A stretch of DNA of 34,731 nt, from positions 1 through 34,731 of the forward strand of contig JAGNRZ010000010.1 of assembly GCA_017988335.1 (NCBI GenBank). Direction: 5' to 3'. Positions 21,771-28,828 of the stretch are shown here, piece after piece; position 1 is the stretch's first letter; each line of letters opens with the position of its first letter. The DNA comes from Ferruginibacter sp. GTDB lineage: Bacteria; Bacteroidota; Bacteroidia; Chitinophagales; Chitinophagaceae. Below the pieces are notes generated by a model, which saw nothing but the letters and a program-made list of their open reading frames with translations, did no database searches and was not told the DNA's origin. Made by a program: the position numbers and the translations under genes.

Positions 21771-23399
21771 TTACACTTGAAACACTCCCATCTTAAACTC
21801 CCCAATTTCACTATTATGGTTAGCCGCAGCAATACCTTCGCTAATTACTTCTCTAGTTTTGGCAGGGTCAATAATAGCATCTACCCAAAGTCTTGCAGCA
21901 GCATACTGTGGTAGGGTTTGGGCTTGGTAGCGTTGGGTAATTTCGGTTAACATTTTTTGTTCATCTTCTGGCTTAATAATTTCGCCTTTGCTTTTTAGGG
22001 AGGCTACTTGTATTTGTAACAATGTTTTTGCGGCTTGTTCGCCACCCATTACTGCAATTTTTGCAGTAGGCCATGCATAAATAAAACGAGGGTCGTAGGC
22101 TTTGCCACACATGGCATAATTGCCTGCTCCAAAACTGTTGCCTACAATTATAGTAATTTTTGGTACTACAGAATTAGCTACTGCGTTTACTAGTTTAGCC
22201 CCATCTTTTATAATGCCACTATGCTCACTACGGCTGCCTACCATAAAGCCAGTAACATCTTGTAAAAAAACTAGCGGTATCTTTTTTTGGTTGCAGTTCA
22301 TTATAAAACGGGCAGCTTTATCGGCACTATCGTTATAAATTACACCACCCATTTGCATTTCGCCTTTTGCATTTTTTAGTACAAGACGTTGGTTGGCAAC
22401 AATGCCTACTGCCCAACCATCTACTCTTCCATAACCACAAACAATTGTTTTACCATACTCTTCTTTAAATTCATCAAAGCTGTCAGAGTCAACAATACAA
22501 TTTATTAAATCAACCATATCGTATGGCTTGGTATTGCCTTCGCTAATTATGCCATAAATATTGCTGTTGTTAGCTTTTGGGGCTATAGGTTTAATTCTAT
22601 CGAACCCAGCATTTTTTGGGCTGCCTAGTTTGCTAAATATTTTTTTAATATGGTCTAGGCATTCTTTTTCGGTAGCAAATTTATAATCGGCAATGCCGCT
22701 AATGGCATTGTGTGTGTTGGCACCGCCAAGGGTTTCGTTATCTATATCTTCGCCAATGGCTGCTTTTACTAAGTAGCTGCCTGCTAAAAAAATACTGCCA
22801 TTACCTTCTACCATAAGCGTTTCATCACTCATAATAGGCAAGTAAGCACCGCCAGCCACACATGCACCCATAACGGCTGCAATTTGTGTAATGCCCATGG
22901 CACTCATTTTAGCGTTGTTTCTAAATATGCGTCCAAAATGTTCTTTATCCGGAAAAATTTCATCTTGCATGGGCAAATAAACACCTGCACTATCTACCAA
23001 ATAAATAATGGGTAATTTATTTTCCATTGCAATTTCTTGCATACGCAAATTCTTTTTTCCACTTATAGGAAACCATGCACCAGCTTTTACTGTTTGATCG
23101 TTTGCTACCACAATACATTGCCTACCACTTACATAACCAATGCCACTAACGGTACCACCTGCTGGGCATCCGCCTTGCTCTGCATACATTTCAAAGCCTG
23201 CAAATGCACCAATTTCGGTAAAGGGTTTTCCTTCATCGCATAAATATTCAATACGTTCTCTGGCAGTAAGTTTATTACGTTCTCTTTGTTTTTCTATTGA
23301 TTTTTTTCCTCCGCCTTCGTAAATTTTTTCAAGCTGATATTTTATAGCACTCCAAGCCAGTTTATTGGCATCTTCGTTTTTGTTGATTTCTATGTTCAT
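21771..23399 (-). CDS. Acyl-CoA carboxylase beta (carboxyltransferase) subunit, MCC-like
   Basis: This 542-residue biotin-dependent carboxyltransferase has two crotonase-type halves. The N-half contains GTVSGIGYVSGRQCIVVANDQTVKAGA, then YLVDSAGVYLPMQ and GACVAGGAYLPIMSD. The C-half contains PLVFLQDVTGFMVG, then GNSFGAGNYAMCGKAYDPRF. Length and the ARLWVDAIIDPAKTREVI tail fit methylcrotonyl-CoA carboxylase beta (leucine breakdown) better than propionyl-CoA carboxylase. No biotin carboxylase subunit is nearby, so the substrate remains inferred. Confidence 0.9.
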   Translation of the reverse strand: MNIEINKNEDANKLAWSAIKYQLEKIYEGGGKKSIEKQRERNKLTARERIEYLCDEGKPFTEIGAFAGFEMYAEQGGCPAGGTVSGIGYVSGRQCIVVANDQTVKAGAWFPISGKKNLRMQEIAMENKLPIIYLVDSAGVYLPMQDEIFPDKEHFGRIFRNNAKMSAMGITQIAAVMGACVAGGAYLPIMSDETLMVEGNGSIFLAGSYLVKAAIGEDIDNETLGGANTHNAISGIADYKFATEKECLDHIKKIFSKLGSPKNAGFDRIKPIAPKANNSNIYGIISEGNTKPYDMVDLINCIVDSDSFDEFKEEYGKTIVCGYGRVDGWAVGIVANQRLVLKNAKGEMQMGGVIYNDSADKAARFIMNCNQKKIPLVFLQDVTGFMVGSRSEHSGIIKDGAKLVNAVANSVVPKITIIVGNSFGAGNYAMCGKAYDPRFIYAWPTAKIAVMGGEQAAKTLLQIQVASLKSKGEIIKPEDEQKMLTEITQRYQAQTLPQYAAARLWVDAIIDPAKTREVISEGIAAANHNSEIGEFKMGVFQV

Positions 23400-23463
23400 G
23401 TTTTTTATTTTGGCAAGATAAATTGTATAGCAAATTTATAGCTTATAGTGAAGTAAACTGAAT

Positions 23464-23496
23464 AAAAAAACCTCTGAAAATTCAGAGGTTTTTTTA
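23464..23496. terminator. Strong bidirectional terminator below tRNA-Leu
   Basis: AAAAAAACCTCTGAA and TTCAGAGGTTTTTTT form a near-perfect stem with an AA loop. It ends 3 nt past the tRNA-Leu 3' end on the minus strand and separates the tRNA from the carboxylase gene. Confidence 0.9.
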
Positions 23497-23499
23497 TTG

Positions 23500-23583
23500 T
23501 GCCCACGAAAGGAATCGAACCTTCACACCCTTGCGAATGGCAGATTTTGAGTCTGCTGCGTCTACCAATTCCGCCACATGGGC
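23500..23583 (-). tRNA. tRNA-Leu (CAA anticodon)
   Basis: On the minus strand the RNA begins GCCCATGTGGCGGAATTGG and ends CGTGGGC plus discriminator A, giving a 7-bp acceptor stem with one G-U pair. The anticodon arm GCAGA-CTCAAAA-TCTGC gives anticodon CAA (codon UUG). A long variable arm (CATTCGCAAGGGTG) marks a class II tRNA, and the T-arm has GGTTCGATTCC. CCA is not encoded. Confidence 0.96.
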
Positions 23584-23591
23584 AAATTTTG

Positions 23592-23669
23592 TTAACTAGT
23601 TAATTTGTTAGGTAGTTTATTAGTTAAGATGTAACCCCAATTAACTAATAACCAAATTAACCTACTCAC
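23592..23669. repeat. Inverted pair of octamer-phased AT-rich arrays upstream of tRNA-Leu
   Basis: Five consecutive 8-mers occupy 23592-23631: TTAACTAG, TTAATTTG, TTAGGTAG, TTTATTAG and TTAAGATG. Four more in the inverse sense occupy 23638-23669: CAATTAAC, TAATAACC, AAATTAAC and CTACTCAC. The period is exactly 8 on both sides and the arms are complementary, predicting a long imperfect hairpin between hscB and tRNA-Leu. Confidence 0.65.
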
Positions 23670-23693
23670 TTTATACTGGGCTGCAATATTACG

Positions 23694-24173
23694 TTAATCC
23701 TCAATTCTCTCCAAAATACGTTGCAAGTATTTTTTCTTAAAATGATAGGTTTTTAATTGCTGTAAATCAGTAGGGGTAATTAATTCATTGTTATAGTTGT
23801 TAATGATAGGCTCTACATCCTCAAAAATAGCTTCTTCAAAAGCTTTGATTTTTTCGGGAGTAGTAGCATCAAAATCCTCATTTAATTCCATTACTTCCAT
23901 TAAAAAATCGGGAGGCAGTTGAAATTTTTCATCGGGCAGTAAAATACCTTTTTCGGTTAAAATATATTCTAAAGTAGCATCTTCATTTTTAAGCACTTTT
24001 AATGCTTTGTTAACTTGCGATGATTTTTCTAAAACCTCTTGTTGCTCCACTTCTGTAGCAAGTGTATAAAAGTCGGGATGAAATTTTTTCTGTAACTCAA
24101 AGTATTTTTTTGACAAAATAGTTCTATCAAATTTTATAGCCACAGGTATTTCAAATAAGTCAAAATATAACAT
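23694..24173 (-). CDS. hscB: Fe-S cluster co-chaperone HscB
   Basis: This 159-residue protein is the J-type co-chaperone that delivers IscU scaffold clusters to HscA. The N-terminal J domain starts LYFDLFEIP and holds the HPD motif in KKFHPDFYT. A C-terminal three-helix IscU-binding domain follows, including LPPDFLMEVMELNEDFDA. The start at 24173 is preferred over an upstream in-frame ATG at 24212. It fits the family N-terminus, and a TATTTTTG box lies exactly 4 nt before it. No other isc genes are adjacent. Confidence 0.88.
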   Translation of the reverse strand: MLYFDLFEIPVAIKFDRTILSKKYFELQKKFHPDFYTLATEVEQQEVLEKSSQVNKALKVLKNEDATLEYILTEKGILLPDEKFQLPPDFLMEVMELNEDFDATTPEKIKAFEEAIFEDVEPIINNYNNELITPTDLQQLKTYHFKKKYLQRILERIED

Positions 24174-24177
24174 GGTG

Positions 24178-24185
24178 CAAAAATA
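24178..24185 (-). promoter_or_regulatory. -7 box 4 nt before the ATG (predicted leaderless start, hscB)
   Basis: On the minus strand the order is TATTTTTG, then CACC, then ATG. If this box is the promoter, translation from the longer upstream ATG is impossible. Confidence 0.55.
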
Positions 24186-24227
24186 ATTCTTTAAAATGGT
24201 ATAACTTGCCATTTTAAAAAACGATTG

Positions 24228-25427
24228 ATGCTAAAGATTGGTTTAATTAGAGAAGGTAAAATTCCTGCAGATAGTAGGGTGGCATTAACACCTGCACAAT
24301 GTAAGTGGTTGCATAAAAATTTTGACGATGTAAAAGTTACTGTACAAACATCGCAAACTAGGTGTTTTAGCGATAAAGAATATGCTATGGCTGGGGTTGA
24401 AGTGGTAGAAGATTTAGCCGAGTGCAATGTATTATTAGGCATAAAAGAAGTACCCAAAGAAATGTTATTGCCTAACAAAACCTATTTGTTTTTTAGTCAT
24501 ACCAAAAAATTGCAACCATATAATCAAGCGTTGTTTAAAAAAATTATTGAGCAAAAAATTACGTTGATTGACTATGAATGTTTGGAACATGAAGATGGGG
24601 CAAGAATTATTGGTTTTGGTTTTTTTGCAGGCATAGTAGGTGCACACAATGGCATTATGGCCTACGGCAATAGAACAAAGGAGTTTAATTTAAAAAGGGT
24701 AGGAGCTTCAAAAGATTTTAGACAATTAATTCATACTTATTTTGGATTAAAACTCCCCAACATAAAAATAGCTATAACTGGTAGTGGCAGGGTTGCACAT
24801 GGTGTTTTAGAAATTATGAATTTAATGGGTATACATGAAGTAGAACCTGAAGATTATGTAAGCAGAAATTTTACATATCCTGTATATGTGCATCTAAAAG
24901 GAGCAGATTTGTATGAACATAAAGAAACAAAGACGTACATAAGAACCGATTTTCATAATAGCCCTGAGCAATATCATTGCAAGTTTGCAACCTATTTACA
25001 CTGTACTGACATTTTAATGAATGGAGTGTATTGGGAAAAAAATATTCCTCGTTTGTTTGAAATGGATGATTTGAAGAGCCCTAATTTTAAAATACAAACC
25101 ATTGCCGATATTACAGACGATGCCAATGGTAGTGTGCCATGTAATGTTGGCGATGCTACTATTGAAAACCCTGTGTATGGTATAGATAAAGCTACGTTTG
25201 AAAAAACCTTGCCTTATTTGGAAAGTAGTGTAGATATAATGGCTGTGGGTAATTTGCCTAATGAATTGCCAAGAGATGCCAGCCGTTATTTTGGAGAGCA
25301 ATTGATAAAATTTGTGTTAGATGATATTAGAAAAGGAGGAAGTACTACATTAGATAAAGCAACCTTGGTAAAAAATGGTGAGTTAACCCATGAGTTTAGT
25401 TATATGAAGGATTACGCAGGGTTGTAG
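24228..25427 (+). CDS. AlaDH/PNT-family dehydrogenase, saccharopine dehydrogenase-like
   Basis: This 399-residue NAD(P)-dependent enzyme has the alanine dehydrogenase/transhydrogenase N-terminal layout (IGLIREGKIPADSRVALTPAQC), a Rossmann loop ITGSGRVAHG near the middle, and a C-terminal segment ADITDDANGSVPCNVGDATIENPVYG. The last segment resembles lysine-forming saccharopine dehydrogenases (LYS1 type). A role in lysine or saccharopine metabolism is therefore possible, but the true substrate is not shown by sequence. The start is the ATG at 24228; a TTG directly precedes it. It is divergent from hscB. Confidence 0.75.
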   Translation: MLKIGLIREGKIPADSRVALTPAQCKWLHKNFDDVKVTVQTSQTRCFSDKEYAMAGVEVVEDLAECNVLLGIKEVPKEMLLPNKTYLFFSHTKKLQPYNQALFKKIIEQKITLIDYECLEHEDGARIIGFGFFAGIVGAHNGIMAYGNRTKEFNLKRVGASKDFRQLIHTYFGLKLPNIKIAITGSGRVAHGVLEIMNLMGIHEVEPEDYVSRNFTYPVYVHLKGADLYEHKETKTYIRTDFHNSPEQYHCKFATYLHCTDILMNGVYWEKNIPRLFEMDDLKSPNFKIQTIADITDDANGSVPCNVGDATIENPVYGIDKATFEKTLPYLESSVDIMAVGNLPNELPRDASRYFGEQLIKFVLDDIRKGGSTTLDKATLVKNGELTHEFSYMKDYAGL

Positions 25428-25483
25428 GAATTTGCTTATTGGCAAATTCTAATTGAAATACGCCAACAGGCGTATTCCTACAA
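25422..25483. repeat. Three-way palindrome carrying the stop codons of two convergent genes
   Basis: The outer arms TTGTAGGAAT (25422-25431) and ATTCCTACAA (25474-25483) are perfectly complementary. Inside are two small stems: GAATTTGC/GGCAAATTC (about 25428-25449) and ATACGCC-AACA-GGCGTAT (25458-25475). The dehydrogenase stop TAG (25425-25427) lies in the left arm and the TrmN6 stop TAG (25480-25478) lies in the right arm. It probably terminates both transcripts. Confidence 0.8.
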
Positions 25484-26185
25484 ATGCAAATAATAATCTT
25501 TTAACAATGCAACAAATGCTGTTGTATAATTATTTTGGTCATCTTTTATAGTTAGTTCAATAATACTTTTTTTTATTTGGGTAGATGAATAGATTTGTAT
25601 TCCTCTAAAATAATTATGCTTTGGTGTTTGTTTTATTAGAAGTTCATCTTTTATATAAAAATTTAACTCGTTTGCCATTAATTCAAACTCGTTAACTCTA
25701 CTGTACGGAAGAAGTACAGCAAATTCGCCATTATCTTCAATTAAACGTTTTATATTTTGTAAAAGTTGTTGTAGCGTAAGGCCTTCATCATGCTTTGCTT
25801 GGTTTTTGTTTTTTTTGAGAGAAATTAAATCGCCTTGGTAAAACGGGGGATTACTTATAATGAAATTATATTTTATAGTAGAATTGTAGTTGATAATATT
25901 TTCATGATGTACAGAAATAGATTTTTGATGTTCACAGTTTTCTTTGGCTTGTTTGTAAGCTTCTTCATTTAATTCAACAGCATCAATTTGCGTATTATTT
26001 TTTTGTACAATCATTAAACTTAACAATCCAGTGCCTGCTCCAATATCTAATACATTATTTATTTTTTGGGTAGATAAATACTGAGCAATATATGCACCAA
26101 ACACACAAGCATCAGTACATACTTTCATAGCACATTTATCTTGCAGTATGGTGAATTTTTTGAATTGGAAATAATGGTTTGCCAT
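25478..26185 (-). CDS. tRNA1(Val) A37 N6-methyltransferase TrmN6-like
   Basis: This 235-residue SAM-dependent methyltransferase has motif I VLDIGAGTGLLSLM, an acidic residue at the end of the next strand (IDAVELNEEA) and the N6-adenine catalytic motif NPPFYQGD. This matches the YfiC/TrmN6 family, which modifies A37 in tRNA1(Val). The first in-frame Met (26197) adds only MFHY. The second, MANHYFQFKKFTILQ, is the family-like start used here. It converges on the dehydrogenase with a shared palindrome. Confidence 0.85.
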   Translation of the reverse strand: MANHYFQFKKFTILQDKCAMKVCTDACVFGAYIAQYLSTQKINNVLDIGAGTGLLSLMIVQKNNTQIDAVELNEEAYKQAKENCEHQKSISVHHENIINYNSTIKYNFIISNPPFYQGDLISLKKNKNQAKHDEGLTLQQLLQNIKRLIEDNGEFAVLLPYSRVNEFELMANELNFYIKDELLIKQTPKHNYFRGIQIYSSTQIKKSIIELTIKDDQNNYTTAFVALLKDYYLHL

Positions 26186-26252
26186 GTAATGGAACACTGA
26201 TTGTTATGATGATTAAGATAAAATATGATTTTTTGAGAGACAGGGATAAAAT

Positions 26253-26300
26253 GGATTTTAATCCGATAAATCAGTATTAATCCGTTTCATCAGCGTTTCT
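26253..26300. repeat. REP-like repeat downstream of tsaD
   Basis: GGATT-TT-AATCC (26253-26264) is followed by AATCCGATAAATCAGTATT and then AATCCGTTTCATCAGCG, with ATC steps 9-10 bp apart. The text resembles a dispersed repeat I recall from Bacteroidota. It touches the tsaD stop codon. Confidence 0.4.
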
Positions 26301-27369
26301 AACTTCTAGCATTTGCACTTACTCCTAAATCCACAAAATCATTTTCTAAGTATTTGTAATAAGCAGTAATAGCAATCATTCCAGCATTGTCTGTACAAAA
26401 TTCAAAAGGAGGTATGTAGGTTTGCCAATTCATTTTTTTGCCCAACTCCTCAAACGCTTTACGTAAGCCACTATTAGCACTTACACCACCTGCAAGGCAT
26501 ACTTGAGTAACGCCAGTTTGCTGTACCGCTTTTTTTAATTTGTTTAATAAAATAGAAACTATGCGGTGCTGAATACTGGCACAAATATCTGCTAAATTTT
26601 CGGCTATAAACTTTTTCTTCTCTTCTTCGGTTACTTTAAATTCTTCTTTATACACATTACTTGTGCCAGCGTTATTTAAAAAATAAAGTATAGAGGTTTT
26701 TAGGCCACTAAAACTAAAATTTAAGTTGGCAATTTGTGGTTCAGGAAATTTAAAACGAGTAGGGTTACCTATTACTGCATATTTATCAATTAATGGGCCT
26801 CCAGGATAAGGTAATCCTAAAAGTTTTGCACTTTTATCAAAAGCTTCGCCAGCAGCATCATCAATTGTTTCGCCAATTATTTGTTGGTTACCTGGGCTTT
26901 TGCATAATACTATTTGTGTATGCCCTCCGCTTACTGTTAAGCATAAAAAAGGAAAACTAGGTTTTGGCTCTAACAATAAATTAGCTAATACATGAGCTTG
27001 CATGTGATGTACAGCAATTAAGGGTTTATCTAATGCCAATGCTAACGATTTTGCAAATTGGCTACCTACCAATAATGAACCAATTAAACCAGGAGCTTGT
27101 GTAAAAGCAATTGCATCAATATCATTTAATGTACAATTGGCTTTTTGTATAGCTGCATCTATCACAGGCACTATATTTTGCATGTGAGCCCTGCTAGCCA
27201 GCTCTGGCACTACACCTCCATATTGCTCATGAATTTGTTGTGTGGCAATTTCGTTGCTTAAAATTTTTCCATCTTTGCAAATGCTTGCAGATGTTTCGTC
27301 GCAACTAGATTCTATGGCTAAAATGGTACCCCTGACCCCTAAAGGGGGGCTTTGCAAATCACCTTTCAT
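26299..27369 (-). CDS. tsaD: tRNA N6-threonylcarbamoyladenosine synthase subunit TsaD
   Basis: TsaD forms t6A37 in ANN-decoding tRNAs with TsaB/TsaE, in the cytoplasm. It is a 356-residue ASKHA-fold protein with AIESSCDETSA, metal-binding HMQAH (H122, H126), SGGHTQIVL, and DDAAGEAFDKSAKLLGLPYPGGP. The core normally begins at about residue 15. Residues 2-14 (KGDLQSPPLGVRG) are encoded by a CCCCTAAAGGGG palindromic repeat and have no counterpart that I recall in the family. A TACTTTTG box is 4 nt before the ATG. Confidence 0.95.
   Translation of the reverse strand: MKGDLQSPPLGVRGTILAIESSCDETSASICKDGKILSNEIATQQIHEQYGGVVPELASRAHMQNIVPVIDAAIQKANCTLNDIDAIAFTQAPGLIGSLLVGSQFAKSLALALDKPLIAVHHMQAHVLANLLLEPKPSFPFLCLTVSGGHTQIVLCKSPGNQQIIGETIDDAAGEAFDKSAKLLGLPYPGGPLIDKYAVIGNPTRFKFPEPQIANLNFSFSGLKTSILYFLNNAGTSNVYKEEFKVTEEEKKKFIAENLADICASIQHRIVSILLNKLKKAVQQTGVTQVCLAGGVSANSGLRKAFEELGKKMNWQTYIPPFEFCTDNAGMIAITAYYKYLENDFVDLGVSANARS
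27330..27360. repeat. CCCCTAAAGGGG repeat forming the 5' end of tsaD
   Basis: A perfect palindrome CCCCTAAAGGGG (27336-27347) with flanking GTACCCCTGA and GGCTTTGCAAATC encodes the tsaD N-terminal extension on the minus strand. The resulting peptide SPPLGVRG is familiar as read-through of a Bacteroidota repeat. Confidence 0.55.
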
Positions 27370-27373
27370 CTTA

Positions 27374-27381
27374 CAAAAGTA
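27374..27381 (-). promoter_or_regulatory. -7 box 4 nt before the ATG (predicted leaderless start, tsaD)
   Basis: On the minus strand the order is TACTTTTG, then TAAG, then ATG. No clear -33 element was seen. Confidence 0.5.
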
Positions 27382-27446
27382 ATTTACTTGTAGTTTAAAA
27401 TTTATAATAAAATAAAAAGATAGTTACCAATATAGAAGGCAGTGGA

Positions 27447-28691
27447 TTATTTGCTACGTATTGCCACTACAGGGTCTAGTTTTGCAGCTTTTCTGGCAGG
27501 GAAAATACCAGCTAATATGCCGATGAAAAAACAAAGAAAAATGGTGGTAATAAGCATGGGTAAAGAAATGTAAACAGGAAAACCAGCTGCTTTTGTAGCA
27601 ATTAATGCTGATACATAAACAAACACTAATCCAATAGCACCACCTACAAAACAAAGAATAATAGCTTCAAGCAAAAACTCTAAAAGTATGCTGCTTTGTT
27701 TTGCACCAATAGCTTTTTTTAAACCAATCATACTTGTTCGTTCTTTAACAGTAACAAACATAATGTTAGCAATACCAAACAACCCTACAATTAAACAAAT
27801 GCCACCAATAAAAAAACCTGCTATTTTAAAAAATGAAAAAAACTCACTTACTGCTTTACTAAAGGCTTCTACACTATTCAACGAAAAATTATCTTCTTGT
27901 GTTGGCGATAGTTTTCGTACTTGTCGCATTATGCCTTTTAGTTCGTCCATTAATGCAGCGGTAAGTACACCTTCTTTACCCTTTACAATAATTATTGGGT
28001 TACTATTTTTTTCATCAAAAACTTGTTTGCAATAATTGTAAGGTAGCATTATGCAATTATCATAATCCCAACCTACAAAATTTTTACCTTCTTTTTTTAT
28101 TACACCTACAATAATTACTTTTTTACCTTTTGCTTCAAGTTGTTTACCAAGGGCTCTTTCGGCAGTGCCAAATAGCGACAATGCATTTTCGTAACCTATT
28201 ATGCAAACATTGCTTCCATTATTAAATTCAGCGGCAGAAAAATATCTTCCTGTTTCAAATTTTAGTGGTTGAATTCTGTTTTGGGCTTCAACAATGCCAT
28301 ACACACCAGCCGATTGTATTACATAATCTTTATAAGAAATTGATGTGCCAGTTTGTAATAAAAAAGCAGCACCTTCTGCCAATTGCGATTTTGTATTTAT
28401 TAATTCTGTTTCATCATACTTCATTACCGGCCTTGCTCTAAATTTCCAAATGGGTTGGTCGGGGCCTCCGCTATAATCCCACTTATCTATATAAATAGTA
28501 TTGCTACCTAAGCTTTTAATTTCTCCTTGAATATTTCTGGTAATACTATCTACAAAGGATAAGCATATAATAATACAAAATACACCAAAAGCAACACCAA
28601 TAATACTTAGCAAGGAACGTAGCTTATTGCCACTTAACTCTTGAAAGGTAAGTCGTAATGAATTTTTTAATATGCCAAACGTTTTACGCAT
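27447..28691 (-). CDS. ABC transporter permease, MacB/FtsX type
   Basis: This 414-residue inner-membrane permease has one N-terminal membrane helix (LLSIIGVAFGVFCIIICLSFV), a large periplasmic MacB_PCD domain and three C-terminal helices of the FtsX fold. The conserved FVTVKERTSMIGLKKAIGAKQSSILLEFLLEA and PARKAAKLDPVVAIR sequences are present. Such permeases use ATP for mechanotransmission, often in export of peptides, macrolides or lipoproteins. No ATPase gene is adjacent and the substrate is unknown. A TACTTTTG box 4 nt before the ATG predicts a leaderless mRNA. Confidence 0.88.
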   Translation of the reverse strand: MRKTFGILKNSLRLTFQELSGNKLRSLLSIIGVAFGVFCIIICLSFVDSITRNIQGEIKSLGSNTIYIDKWDYSGGPDQPIWKFRARPVMKYDETELINTKSQLAEGAAFLLQTGTSISYKDYVIQSAGVYGIVEAQNRIQPLKFETGRYFSAAEFNNGSNVCIIGYENALSLFGTAERALGKQLEAKGKKVIIVGVIKKEGKNFVGWDYDNCIMLPYNYCKQVFDEKNSNPIIIVKGKEGVLTAALMDELKGIMRQVRKLSPTQEDNFSLNSVEAFSKAVSEFFSFFKIAGFFIGGICLIVGLFGIANIMFVTVKERTSMIGLKKAIGAKQSSILLEFLLEAIILCFVGGAIGLVFVYVSALIATKAAGFPVYISLPMLITTIFLCFFIGILAGIFPARKAAKLDPVVAIRSK

Positions 28692-28695
28692 TACT

Positions 28696-28703
28696 CAAAA
28701 GTA
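28696..28703 (-). promoter_or_regulatory. -7 box 4 nt before the ATG (predicted leaderless start, MacB-type permease)
   Basis: On the minus strand the order is TACTTTTG, then AGTA, then ATG. The box sequence is the same as the tsaD one. Confidence 0.5.
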
Positions 28704-28753
28704 CGTTACAGAAACTAAAAACTGAGTATAAAAAAGTATAAACGGTTAATGCT

Positions 28754-28783
28754 TTTGCATTAAAAAGGCAAACCTTACCTTTG
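28754..28783 (+). promoter_or_regulatory. prfC: Promoter of prfC
   Basis: A -33 TTTG (28754-28757), an 18-bp spacer and a perfect -7 TACCTTTG (28776-28783) make the best full Bacteroidota promoter in the window. Confidence 0.7.
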
Positions 28784-28796
28784 CGGCTCAAAAAAG

Positions 28797-28816
28797 GAAT
28801 AACATTAGCGTTATTC
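28797..28816 (+). promoter_or_regulatory. Hairpin in the prfC leader
   Basis: GAATAAC-ATTAGC-GTTATTC forms a 7-bp stem ending 12 nt before the prfC ATG. It is in the right place to hinder or position initiating ribosomes, but a role is only inferred. Confidence 0.45.
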
Positions 28817-28828
28817 TTGGCTTAAGAC

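Noticed and set aside
23694-24212. Longer HscB start at 24212
   Set aside because: The extra 13 residues precede the normal J-domain N-terminus. A perfect -7 box lies between the two ATGs, 4 nt before the shorter start.
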